A stretch of 64,000 nucleotides of DNA, taken from Erigeron canadensis (taxonomy: Eukaryota > Streptophyta > Magnoliopsida > Asterales > Asteraceae). The notes beneath the pieces were generated by a model. The model ran no database searches and had not been told where the DNA came from. It saw nothing but the letters and a program-made list of their open reading frames with translations. Below are positions 36,070-46,249 of the stretch, one piece after another (within the stretch, counting starts at the first letter, position 1; every line of letters begins with the position of its first letter). The position numbers were made by a program, and so were the translations under genes. The stretch spans positions 41,115,516 to 41,179,515 of the forward strand of contig NC_057766.1 of NCBI RefSeq assembly GCF_010389155.1. Reading direction: 5' to 3'.

Positions 36070-38446
36070 TTTACACTATAATAAATAATACTCGTATATT
36101 ATTTTTAGATGAAATATATCATAAATATTTCAATTAGAGTATGAGAATGTTACATGTGTGTTCTATAATTATAAAAATTATATTTTTACATGTTTTGTTT
36201 TTCTTATATGTAGACGGTTACTAAAAAAATTTTTTAAAGAATAATAGTAAAATTATATTTAAAATCTTAAAATATTTACATTAAATTTTTAAAAAAAATG
36301 TAATTTAAAGTCAAAAATAAAAATAAAAATGTACTTCAAAAATCTAGAGTTGTAATTGGTTGATACGTTGTAAAGCAAATATTTTTAGGAACTGTTTTTA
36401 AATGCCATTTTACATTAGGTAACAAGCAAATATCAAGGAAAAGTACGGCTAATATATTTGAATTCCAAAATAAGTTAACATTTTTTAATATAACTTAACA
36501 ATTACAAAATCATATTTCTAAAATACATGTATACATTTAAAAAAAATCAAAAAATAAATGATACTTTGATTCTAGCTAAGAAATTTAATCAATTAAATTT
36601 ACGATTTATTTATCAACAATAATTACTTATTTTTTCAATTAAAATAAAGATTAAATGAATTAATATCATAATTATTTTTGATCTAAGGTTATAAAATTGA
36701 TTAAAAAGTCTTTAATCTAATGATACAGTGTTTCTACAACGTTTATAAAGTTGTTTAAAAAGCCTTTAATCTAATGTTACGTGTGTTTCTACAACGTTTA
36801 TAAAGTTGTTTTTGTTTAAACTATATCCTCACGACATTCCATAATTTAGTTAAATCGGCTATCGAGAGTCGAGTGTTCGCCCCGATTGATTCACTGCCTT
36901 TATTAATAGAAATAACCCAATTAATGTGATACTTTGACTACTTCAAATATAATAGAAATAAATGTTCATTACCAAAACATAAAAGATACGAATCTTTTAA
37001 AAAACTGACTAAACTTAAAAATAACTATCTATAAAATCATTTACAAACTTAAATTATATATATATATATATTGCCGGTAGAGCAGAAAGAAAAAAACGAA
37101 TGAATTCTCTCGCTTCTGTTTAGTCGATGACTTTATTTTCTTATATTCTGATTGGTTAGATTTATTTTTAGGAACTGTTTTTAAAGACCATTTTATATTA
37201 GGTAACAAGCAAATATCAAGGAAAACTACGGCTAATATATTTGAATTCCAAAATAAGTTAAAAATTTTTAATGTAATTTAACAATTACACAATCATATTT
37301 CTACAATACATGTATACGTTTAAAAAAATCAAAAAATAAATGATACTTTGATTCTAGCTAAGAAATTTAATCAATTAAATTTACGATTTATTTATCAACA
37401 ATAATTACTTATTTTTTCCATTAAAATAAACATTAAATGAATTAATATCATATACATTTATTTTTGATCTAAGGTTATAAAATTGATTAAAAAGTCTTTA
37501 GTCTAATGATACAGTGATCTACAACGTTTATAAAGTTGTTTAAAAAGCCTTTAATCTAATGTTACATGTGTTTCTACAACGTTTATAAAGTTGTTTTCGT
37601 TTAAACTATATCCTCACGACATTCCATAATTTAGTGAAATCGACTATTGAAAGTCGAGTGTTCGCCCCAATTGATTCACTGCCTTTATTAATAGAAATAA
37701 CCCAATTAATGTGATACTTTGACTACTTCAAATATAATATAAATAAATGTTCATTACCAAAACATAAAAGATACGAATCTTTTAAAAAACTGACTAAACT
37801 TAAAAATAACTATCTATAAAATCATTTACAAACATAAATTATATATATATATATATTGCCGGTAGAGCAGAGAGAAAAAAAAGAATGAATTATCTCGCTT
37901 CTGTTTAGTCGAGGACTTTAATTTCTTGTATCCTGATTGGTTAGATTTATTTTTAGGAACTGTTTTTAAATGTCATTTTATATTAGGTAACAAGCGAATA
38001 TCAAGGAAAACTATGGCTAATATATTTGAATTCCAAAATAAGTTAAAAATTTTTAATATAACTTAACAATTACAAAAGCATATTTCTACAATACATGCAT
38101 ACGTTTAAAAAAATCAAAAAATAAATGATACTTTGATTCTAGCTAAGAAATTTAATCAATTAAATTTACGATTCATTTATCAACAATAATTACTTATTTT
38201 TTCCATTAAAATAAACATTAAATGAATTAATATCATATACATTTATTTCTGATCTAAGGTTATAAAATTGATTAAAAAGTCTTTAGTCTAATGATACAGT
38301 GTTTCTCCAACGTTTATAAAGTTGTTTTTGTTTAAACTATATCCTCATGACATTCCATAATTTAGTGAAATCGGCTATCGAGAGTCAAGTGTTCGCCCTG
38401 ATTGATTCACTGCCTTTATTAATAGAAATAACCCAATTAATGTGAT

Positions 38447-39994
38447 TGATGGTGATGTTTTATTCTTGTCTTTAAATTTATGTTGTACAAGTAACTATCT
38501 AAACTAGCCTAGTGGTAAGTTACAGGATCGTTCGCAGGGACGCGTTGCGTTACCTAATCTAGTAGTACGTGTAATTCTAGTTTGTTTGGGGGTTTGTCAC
38601 TAACTCCTAATAAACTAATATTTTTGACAGTAAAATAAATAAAATCTAACCAGAGGCTAATCTGAAAATAGTTTGGAAAAAGCAAATAAGAGTAATTAAA
38701 TTAAAATACTTGTTTGGCATCTCCGATCTTATGGTACGACCAAATACCATCTTACTGCTTTGTTAGCCGGTTGAAAACTTAATCACGGTTCAGATTCTCG
38801 TTAGATTCACTTTACCTAGTTAGTAGTGCTGTCGCTAGACTCACACTACCCATTAAAACAAATTCTCGCTAGATTCATTGTTTTAAGCATTATGACCTAA
38901 AGTTTGTGTTACTAATTCATCTTTTATTTACCGGGCTCTTAAGCCATGACCAGATATAATTCCCTCCGGTGACCACAGTGCTCGTTTCCAAGTCAAAGGT
39001 TCGCGTTTGGTATTGTTAAGCTTCATGTTCAATTCATCCTAGTTACTATGGTTCTGGATCCCTCGGTTACAAGTGAATCACTTTTTACTTCTAGTTATAG
39101 ACCAACTAGTTGTTTTCTGTCCTAGCATATTAAACCTAGTGCATGATCATAGACAACCATTATAATTAAACTAATATGTTTAGATAGAAAACCAATAGCA
39201 ACATGAATTACTAATAAACATGGATCTACGATAAACAGTAAAGCACATTCCAACAGAATCTAAACAAACACAGTAAACAATAAGCGTCTACATGATCACA
39301 TTGATCCAAACAAGTATTCAGCCTACTAGCCTAGCATTATTAAAGGAATAACAAAGTCTGAGAAGATAAAAGACATAGTTCAATAACAAAGAGTAAATAA
39401 AGATGAAAGATCTAGACCAAGAGTGAAGATCAAAAGGTGTTTAGATGCTCCAAAACCTTTTTGGAATCTGCAATTTCGATCTACGGTTATTCCTGGGCGG
39501 CTAGGGCTGCTGAATCGGCTCTCTCTTAGGGTTTTGAGGGTTAGTTCGACTGAAATAGGGGTTAAAGTCGGTTTCAGATCTGGGCCAACCAGCAGCGCTG
39601 GTGGGCTGACCAGCGGCGTTGGTCCTGGGCTTTCTTGGGCTAGCGGCGCTGGTTGATCGATGAGCAGCCACTGGTGAACGAGTAGCAACGCTGGTTGGCT
39701 GGGGAGCGGACGCTGGTGAGTACCAGCGGCGCTGGTTAGGTGCCCAGCGGCCGCTGGTGGCTGTTGTCTTGCACTTGTGTCTTCGTTTGGCTCCCGAACC
39801 ACTTCCTTGTGTCTTGTAACTTCATAGGCTTCTTTCATGAGTCACTTGATGTCATTTACCCTCTCTCGCATCTTCTAGGAACCTGCATAATCATATCATT
39901 CATTAAGTACCAATAGTTCCGGAATAATAACTCATTTAAGCATAGAAATGAAGCCTTTCTTTAGGGGTTTTTATCACAAAATGGACGCTCATCA
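38447..39994. mobile_element. Solo LTR (1548 bp) in the tandem array
   Basis: Ends TGATGG..CTCATCA, flanked by the 5-bp duplication GTGAT (38442-38446 and 39995-39999). The other three array units give the empty site (..TGTGATACTTTG..). TG/CA ends, 5-bp duplication and lack of coding fit a long solo LTR, probably Gypsy-derived by size (tentative). The end TGATGAGCGTCCATTTTG on the - strand suggests - orientation. The interior has the palindromic G/C-rich repeat at 39590-39775. Confidence 0.7.
39590..39775. repeat. Degenerate AGCGGCGCTGGT repeat in the solo LTR
   Basis: Eight imperfect copies of an AGCRGCGCTGGT-type motif, spaced about 17-28 bp, in an otherwise AT-rich region. The core CCAGCG..CGCTGG is self-complementary, so each copy can form a small hairpin. 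It is read as a minisatellite; the - strand ORF across it (Pro/Leu/Gln-rich) is considered an artefact of the repeat. Confidence 0.6.
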
Positions 39995-40130
39995 GTGATA
40001 CTTTGACTACTTCAAATATAATAGAAATAAATGATCATTACCAAAACATAAAAGATATGAATCTTTTAAATAACTGACTAAACTTAAAAATAACTATCTA
40101 TAAAATCATTTACAAACTTAAATTATATAT

Positions 40131-40570
40131 AGGGGTGGGTTATTTGTAGTAGATGTACTTTTTATAGTACATGTGTAACTTAACTTACACACTTCTTCTT
40201 CCTTCTTTCTTCCATCTCCGACCACCACCATGATCATCTCCGACCACCGCCATGATACTCCGGCGACGACGACCATCTCTGGCGAGAGTTACACATGTGT
40301 AACTACAACTTACACATGTGTAAGTTAACTTTCCGGCGAGAATCATGTTCGTTTTTCGGGTGTTTACGGTACGAGTCAGAGGCCCTTATCCGTTCTAAAC
40401 TTAACCGTCAAGGGACGCATATGGGAATCGTATGGATTTGATGGGTGGCGATCCAAGAGATGGAGGCGGTGTGCTACGGTACGGGCTCTGCCCTTGCTGC
40501 CGGCGCCGGCGCCGTCGCTGGGTGGTCGGAGATGACGGTGGCTGGTGGTGGTTGTCTCGCGAAGGAAAAT
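40131..40570. other. Foreign segment in array unit 3 tail
   Basis: Replaces the AT-rich tail found in the other units. It starts AGGGGTGGGTTATT, contains repeated GTTACACATGTGTAAC palindromes (about 40165-40330), a CTCCGACCACC repeat and, at 40440-40560, a very G/C-rich stretch (CCGGCGCCGGCGCC). Possibly an inserted element with captured sequence. Clear termini or target duplication were not found. Confidence 0.4.
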
Positions 40571-41272
40571 ACCATTTCTTGTATTCCGATTGGTTGGATT
40601 TATTTTTAGGAACTGTTTTTAAATACCATTTTATATTAGGTAACAAGCAAATATCAAGGAAAACTACGGCTAATATATTTGAATTCCAAAATAAGTTAAA
40701 ATTTTTTAATATAACTTAACAATTACAAAATCATATTTCTACAATACATGTATACATTAAAAAAAATCAAAAAATAAATGATACTTTGATTCTAGCTAAG
40801 AAATTAAATCAATTAAATTTACGATTTATTTATTAACAATAATTACTTATTTTTTCCATTAAATGAATTAATATCATATATATTTATTTCTGATCTAAGG
40901 TTATAAAATTGATTAAAAAGTCTTTAGTCTAATGATACAGTGTTTCTACAACGTTTATAAAGTTGTTTAAAAAGCCTTCAATCTAATGTTACATGTGTTT
41001 CTACAACGTTTATAAAGTTTTTTTTGTTTAAACTATATCCTCACGACATTCCATAATTTAGTGAAATCGGCTATCGAGAGTCGAGTGTTCGACCCTATTG
41101 ATTTACTGTCTTTATTAATAGAAATAACCCAATTAATGTGATACTTTGACTACTTCAAATATAATATAGATAAATGTTCATTACCAAAACATAAAAGATA
41201 CGAATCTTTTAAATAACTGACTAAACTTAAAAATAACTATCTATAAAATCATTTACAAACATAAATTTAGAT

Positions 41273-42845
41273 TGATGGGTCTACTTAATAACGAACCTAA
41301 CCTAGACCGATCCAAGAAACTCATGTTGGTAGGTTGACGGGTTAAAAATCTTTGACGGTTTCAGGTCGAATTTCAAGTTGGATCGAGTATTGACAGTCTA
41401 CAATTGTCCATAAACTACTTAATTATATATTTACAACATCTTAATAGGAGCAATCTACATATTCCTAATACATATATAATAAACTTTTTTTCAAATAGTA
41501 GATGTTTAGTAAAATAATTTAAAATAACTTTTTTTCAAATTATAATTCAATCTTTTTTCAATGATCATAACTTTAAACTAGAAAAAGTCATAAAGCCATC
41601 TTTATATATATCAAACCAATTTTATATATGTTATACCTAAAAATATCATTATTATTAAAAAAATTTCTTAGCAATATGTTCGATTTAATACTAACGATCT
41701 TTTTAATATATGATACGACGTATACTTTTTGTGATGTATGATATATGTATAGGTTATTAACCCTCAACTACTGGCTATTAAATTAAGGTCCGGATGAAAT
41801 TTAAGATAAGACCCTTCAACCTGGACCCGACTTGGGTCGACTCGAGTCAACCAAACTAATACATAGGTTGACGGGTTAACGGGAAATCAACTGTTTATTT
41901 TATTTTCAAGTATATATATCAAATAAACTTTCTTTAGTGGTTTACAAAAGGGGTGTGGATATGTAAATTAATATTGTTAAAAAGACTGTCAACGGGTACG
42001 GATTCGGGATGGCGGGTTGACAAGGCGAAAATCTATGACCCTGATCCAACCCACTAAAAGTTTGAGGTCACAACAATTAACCTTGAGAATCTGTCACCGA
42101 ACTCAACCATCAACCTGAAAAAAATCGAGTTGGCGAGCTGACAGGTCAAGTTTCGGGTTAGTGGGTTGACACGTTGGCGTGTTAATTCCAGGTTAAACAA
42201 GTCATATGGGTTATTGGTTGACGGGTTGATTTCAGTACAAACGGGTCGGTTTGCAGGTCAAATGGGTAGATGGGTCAACCTGTTAAAAATATTATATAAA
42301 CATAAAACATTTTCAGGTTGGAAGCACCTATTAATCTAATAAGTCAACCTAAACCTAACCTAACAAAAAATTAGGTTAGGGGCAGGTTGACTGGTCAAGA
42401 ATTCCCAACTCTAGCTTGGTTTTTTTGGGTTGGTTTCATGTCGGGTTTCGGGTTGAGTCGAGATTGACATGCCTAATTGTTAGGGCTGCAAATCGAGTCG
42501 GCCTGCACCGGGTTAACTTGGGGTCAAGTGGGTTGACGGGTCAAATGGATAGTTTCGGTCAAAAGGGTCAAATAGGTTGTTTTCGAGTAACCCGGTCACC
42601 GACCAGGTATTAAGCTAGTTAACATTTTGAGATGAAGGTAACTCAAATACGACAAGCTATTCATTTAAAATAATATTAAAGGAAGTAGTCGATATCATCC
42701 AAAAAAACCTATAGTATGACAATTCTCTAGCCTTATACGTTTTTAACCAAGTATAGAAGATAAATGTTCAGATACTTACATGAATAATAAGAACATTTTA
42801 AAACAAACCTAAACAATGTAACTTGAAAAGGAAGCTCATAACGAA
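41273..42845. other. Intergenic DNA with degenerate GGGTTGACGGGTT repeats
   Basis: Numerous imperfect GGGTTGAC, GGGTCAA and ACGGGTT motifs over about 41330-42600 on both strands, separated by AT-rich text. No gene. Probably one or more decayed non-autonomous elements; termini not identified. Confidence 0.4.
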
Positions 42846-43288
42846 CTAGCGGCCACGATATGAAGAAAAACTGGATGCCAAAGACTCATGTCCATAATGC
42901 TCCCTAGTTGCCAGATCTGATGTGCTAGATGAAGAGCGACCCATCTGAGTCGTCTGATATGTCCCAATACCTGGTAACCCAAGTTGAGAACCATAAATGG
43001 CCAGCATACCTGGGCTTACTGTGTTCATTCCATAACTACCACTGAGCCCGTATGATTGGGGTGTTGAGGACATGGTGTTTTGATTCAAAGCAGACACCAA
43101 CATCGGATTTTGCCCAACCATAACACCAGCTCCAGGATTCATAAGCTGAGGAGCATACAGTCCATCATAACCATAACTCAAATTTCCAATCTCATTATCA
43201 GACATAGCTGGTGGCAGATTCTTGGCATTTTTATTTCCACGTTGGCCATCAACAGCTTGTTTGCACTGCAACTCACAACCATCGTATA
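42846..43288 (-). pseudogene. UBP1-associated protein 2-like RRM gene, 3' part
   Basis: The - strand reads on from the insertion site as YDGCELQCKQAVDGQRGNKN, the segment that closes RRM2 in UBA2-type proteins. A Gly/Ser/Met/Tyr/Gln-rich C-terminal tail follows, ending ..SSYRGR and a TAG stop at 42846-42848. It fits directly onto the 5' part at 50215-50666 after removing the Copia insertion. UBA2 proteins are nuclear hnRNP-like RNA-binding proteins. The reading frame is open here, so the insertion and the 5' truncation are the main damage. Confidence 0.8.
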
Positions 43289-43424
43289 TGATAGAATAGA
43301 TATCTGGCCAAAATCAATTTCCTTCTTATTAATCACGAGTATAAATAGTTACAAATGTTTGCTAAACAACCCTCTAATATTTGATATTTACATACACAAA
43401 TATAAATAGATATCTAGTCTAATA
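43289..43424 (-). repeat. Copia C 3' LTR (136 bp)
   Basis: On the - strand it starts TATTAGAC and ends TTCTATCA, a TA..CA terminus pair instead of TG..CA. It is preceded by a polypurine tract (TGAGGGGGTA on the - strand, 43425-43434). Confidence 0.8.
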
Positions 43425-43436
43425 TACCCCCTCAGT

Positions 43437-43927
43437 CTAAGGAGGAGGATCATGATTGCTTAGACTGGAACGAGACTCTGTGAATAGAAGACGAGGCAGG
43501 CCTTTGGTGAAAATATCAGCAAGTTGGTAGCGTGATGGAACATGAAGAACACGCACCTCACCTGTCAGCACTTTTTCCCGAACAAAATGGATGTCTATCT
43601 CGATATGTTTAGTGCAATGGTGCTGTATAGGATAGCCGGACATATAGATGGCACTAACATTGTCACAATACACAATTGAAGCCCTGCGAACAGGACAACC
43701 AAGTTCCAGCAATAGGTTACGAACCCAACATAATTCCGCAATAGCATTTGCAACACCGCGGTACTCAGCCTCTGCACTAGAGCGAGAAATAGTCGATTGA
43801 CGCTTGGAAGACCACGAGATAAGGTTGCCCCCTAAAAAGACACAATATCCACTGGTAGAGCGACGAGTGGTTGGACAACCGGCCCAGTCAGCATCAGTCT
43901 AAGAGATGAGTGACGAGAGTGGACCTG
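43437..43927 (-). pseudogene. Copia C RNase H part
   Basis: The - strand encodes, after the ARID-element insertion, [52 protein letters not shown] and the [24 protein letters not shown] end: a typical Copia RNase H. A TAG precedes the DADWAG motif. It continues the piece at 46245-46691. Confidence 0.8.
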
Positions 43928-43932
43928 ATGTC

Positions 43933-44283
43933 TATTGGATTATAATGACAAAAGTATATTAAGTATATATTAGTTATGTTAGTAAATATTAGTTAAGGGT
44001 TGGCCATGTAAATAAAATAAAGGCTGGCAGTTAGAGTCCCATATGGACACGACTGTTAACATGAAGCGGTACTAGGAATAGATATACCGGTTCGATATGT
44101 ATATATATGTGTATTGCTGTACATTGTAAACCATTCAGATAGCAGTTTCTTTATCCTACTTTCTGTTCATTCGTTCTCTGATACACACACACACACACAA
44201 TTATCAATTCCCTGTGATACTATGTATAATAATAGAAACCGTAAATCTGGAATGGGTAACAGATGGAATTCTGATTCCCTACA
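43933..44283 (+). repeat. 5' LTR of the ARID element
   Basis: Starts TATTGGATT and ends CCCTACA. A TATA run is at about 44098-44108 and a CA microsatellite at about 44183-44199. The target duplication fixes the start at TA rather than at the TG three bases on. Confidence 0.85.
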
Positions 44284-45852
44284 TTGGTATCAGAGCAAGA
44301 AGATCCCGAGAACCTGTGAACCCAGAATTCGAAGGCCTAAGTGTGTTCTACACCAAAAGTATCATTATTATAATCATCACTTTTGGAGTCAAAGACGAAG
44401 AGGAGTCTTACAAAAACTGGATCGTTTGAATATATGCGATCAGTTTGGCAGTGAACAACCCAGGCAGATTATTGCAAAGAAATCAAAGAAGATGAGACGA
44501 TCAAGGTGTTACATATGTCTCATTCGAGGACATGCCTACTGGAACTGCCCAAATAAGAACAGGAGGGCCGAATTCAAGAAGGAAAAACAAGTGAAAGTCG
44601 AGAAGAACGAAGAAGGAACAGGGATTGAAAACGCCACAACAAGCAAATATGATGACATCGTTACAGCATCAATAAATTGGCAAATAATAGGAACGGATGG
44701 CGGGGACTGGAATGATATTTGGTATGTTTCAGATGAGTACCCAAGGCACATGACATCGAATTTGGAACTTTTCTACAAATTCAAATTAGAGACACCGGGG
44801 TCAAGTGTAAATGGCAAACACCGCCTAAACGTTCAAGGAATTGGAGAAGTAATTCTACAAACAGAAACCAGACAATTTGTGATACCAGGAGTATGCTATG
44901 TCCTTAACGCGGGTCTAAACACTCTAAGTTTGGGCCAATTGATGCAACAAGGTTTTGATGTGATCTTCAAGAATTCCAATTGCACGGTGAAGCGTTTATT
45001 TGACAATACAAGCAGTGAGGGCTGTAGTGATACAGAAAAGGATGAAGGTTGCGAGGGAGAAGATGTAAGGCCTGGTATGTTCGGGACGAAGGCCATGGAG
45101 GCCGTGATGAATTATTGTGACTCTTTGTATTATAAAGAGAACACAATTGAAGAAATGGTGAATGGAAACCAAGAACAAAAGGTACCTTCTAAATTTAATT
45201 TTGAAAATTTTGTTGGGTTCATGAATATGGTTGACAACTGTGAAGAATTTATGGGTTGTAAAGATGTGGTGAAAGACCACTTTGAGAAATTAGTAATATG
45301 GTTCTATAAAGAATATTGGAAGTAACGGAAAGGCCCATGCCTGTGAAGATACATGGCATAAGGGTATGCCTTTTAGACCTTTACCTTACAGTGAAAGGAA
45401 TGGGTGGAATTGCCCAAGTTACAATGAAAAATAAGTGGATTGGAGTTGCCTATGTAATGGGGTTCCCAAAGGAGTATGCAGAAGGTTTAAAGGAATGCTA
45501 TGGAACGCATTTGAGTCTCTTAGAAGCCTATTATGATGTGGCTAAAGAATATTCCAGTGGTGTTGTACCAAAGGCAATGGACTGCACGGGTACAAATGGA
45601 ATTAAGGCAGAGGAGTTGCCAAGAGAAAGGACTGAACCGGGCTGCAGTGGAACGAGTGCAAGGCAGGATAATGGAAGGCTAAAGGGCAGAGTTGATTTCG
45701 ACAATGGCAAGGAACTGATTACTAAGTACGATAATTGCAACCATGAAGAACCCATGGAAGGAAAGGAAACCAAAGAAGAAGATGGAAGTGGCAAGGGAAT
45801 ATGTGTGGACAGAGACAACAATGATGGAGACTACATCATCGTTGAAAACTAA
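44222..45852 (+). pseudogene. CCHC zinc knuckle / protease-like / ARID protein (one frameshift)
   Basis: Two overlapping ORFs form one product. The first (from ATG 44222 or 44252, both in U5 of the LTR, to TAA near 45325) has a basic N-terminus and a zinc knuckle CYICLIRGHAYWNC (about 44510-44551). A region follows with the layout of a Copia retropepsin (WYVSDEYPRHMTSN .. VQGIGEV .. GVCYVL..NTLSLGQLMQQGFDVIF), in which the catalytic DSG is SDE. It then begins the ARID at FVGFMNMVDN. One base is missing at about 45320 (AAGTAACG, probably from AAGGTAACG). The second ORF (to 45852) continues RPMPVKIHG..LLDLYLTVKGMGGIAQVT..KWIGVAYVMGF, a good ARID consensus, then an acidic tail. ARID domains bind AT-rich DNA in chromatin factors. 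Role in the element is unknown; targeting or nuclear retention are guesses. Confidence 0.8.
44285..44296 (+). other. Primer-binding site of the ARID element
   Basis: TGGTATCAGAGC, one base after the LTR; complement of initiator Met tRNA 3' end. The ORF runs straight through it (..HWYQSK..). Confidence 0.85.
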
Positions 45853-45895
45853 AGTCAGTGTGTGTGAAGACATATACTTTGTCATTAGGGGGAAG

Positions 45896-46249
45896 TATTG
45901 GATTATAATGACAAAAGTATATTAAGTATATATTAGTTATGTTAATAAATATTAGTTAAGGGTTGGCCATGTAAATAAAATAAAGGCTGGCAGTTAGAGT
46001 CCCATATGGACACGATTGTTAACATGAAGCGGTACTAGGAATAGATATACCGGTTCGATATGTATATATATGTGTATTTCTGTACATTGTAAACCATTCG
46101 AATAGCAGTTTCTTTATCCCTACTTTCTGTTCATTCGTTCTCTGATACACACACACACACACACAATTATCAATTCCCTGTGATACTATGTATAATAATA
46201 GAAACCGTAAATCTGAAATTTGTAACAGATGGAATTCTGATTCCCTACA
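45896..46249 (+). repeat. 3' LTR of the ARID element
   Basis: 354 bp, preceded by the polypurine tract TTAGGGGGAAG. About 2-3 percent divergent from the 5' LTR by eye. Confidence 0.85.

Larger units (their letters stand above)
36381..41272. repeat. Tandem array of a 784-bp unit (four copies) with insertions
   Basis: Unit starts (ATTTTTAGGAACTG) at 36381, 37164, 37949 and 40602; the uninterrupted periods are 783 and 785 bp. Units are highly similar and end with a (TA) run and ATTGCCGGTAGAGCAGA. Within units 1, 2 and 4 a segment of about 57 bp (CTACAACGTTTATAAAGTTGTTT type) is doubled; unit 3 has it once. Unit 3 holds a solo LTR (38447-39994), and its tail is replaced or interrupted at 40131-40570. 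Unit 4 ends at about 41272. No ORF of note. Satellite-like, but only four copies are seen. Confidence 0.88.
43933..46249 (+). mobile_element. Non-autonomous LTR retrotransposon carrying an ARID-domain gene
   Basis: A 2317-bp element on the + strand nested in Copia C. LTRs 43933-44283 and 45896-46249 differ by about eight substitutions and two small indels. It is flanked by the 5-bp duplication ATGTC (43928-43932, 46250-46254), and the interrupted Copia C frame rejoins exactly (..GLHMTSGP). A Met-tRNA primer site (44285-44296) and a purine tract (45886-45894) are present. The interior has no integrase, RT or RNase H. It encodes one protein (44222-45852) with a zinc knuckle, a protease-like region and an ARID domain. 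It must use enzymes of another Copia. Confidence 0.9.

Noticed and set aside
39380..39838. 152-codon Pro/Leu/Gln-rich ORF on the - strand
   Set aside because: It lies across the GC-rich repeat of the solo LTR and has no recognisable domain; composition follows the repeat.
36381..41272. CRISPR-like or integron-like array
   Set aside because: Repeat unit of 784 bp without spacers, in a plant nuclear context.
44183..44199. CA microsatellite as a regulatory or hypervariable locus
   Set aside because: It is part of both LTRs of the element and differs only by one CA unit.
44285..44296. Possible tRNA fragment
   Set aside because: Only 12 bases, complementary to a tRNA 3' end, as expected of a primer-binding site; no tRNA fold nearby.
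45531..45885. - strand Ser/Pro/Leu ORFs opposite the ARID protein
   Set aside because: Shadows of the + strand coding sequence, with no matching signal.
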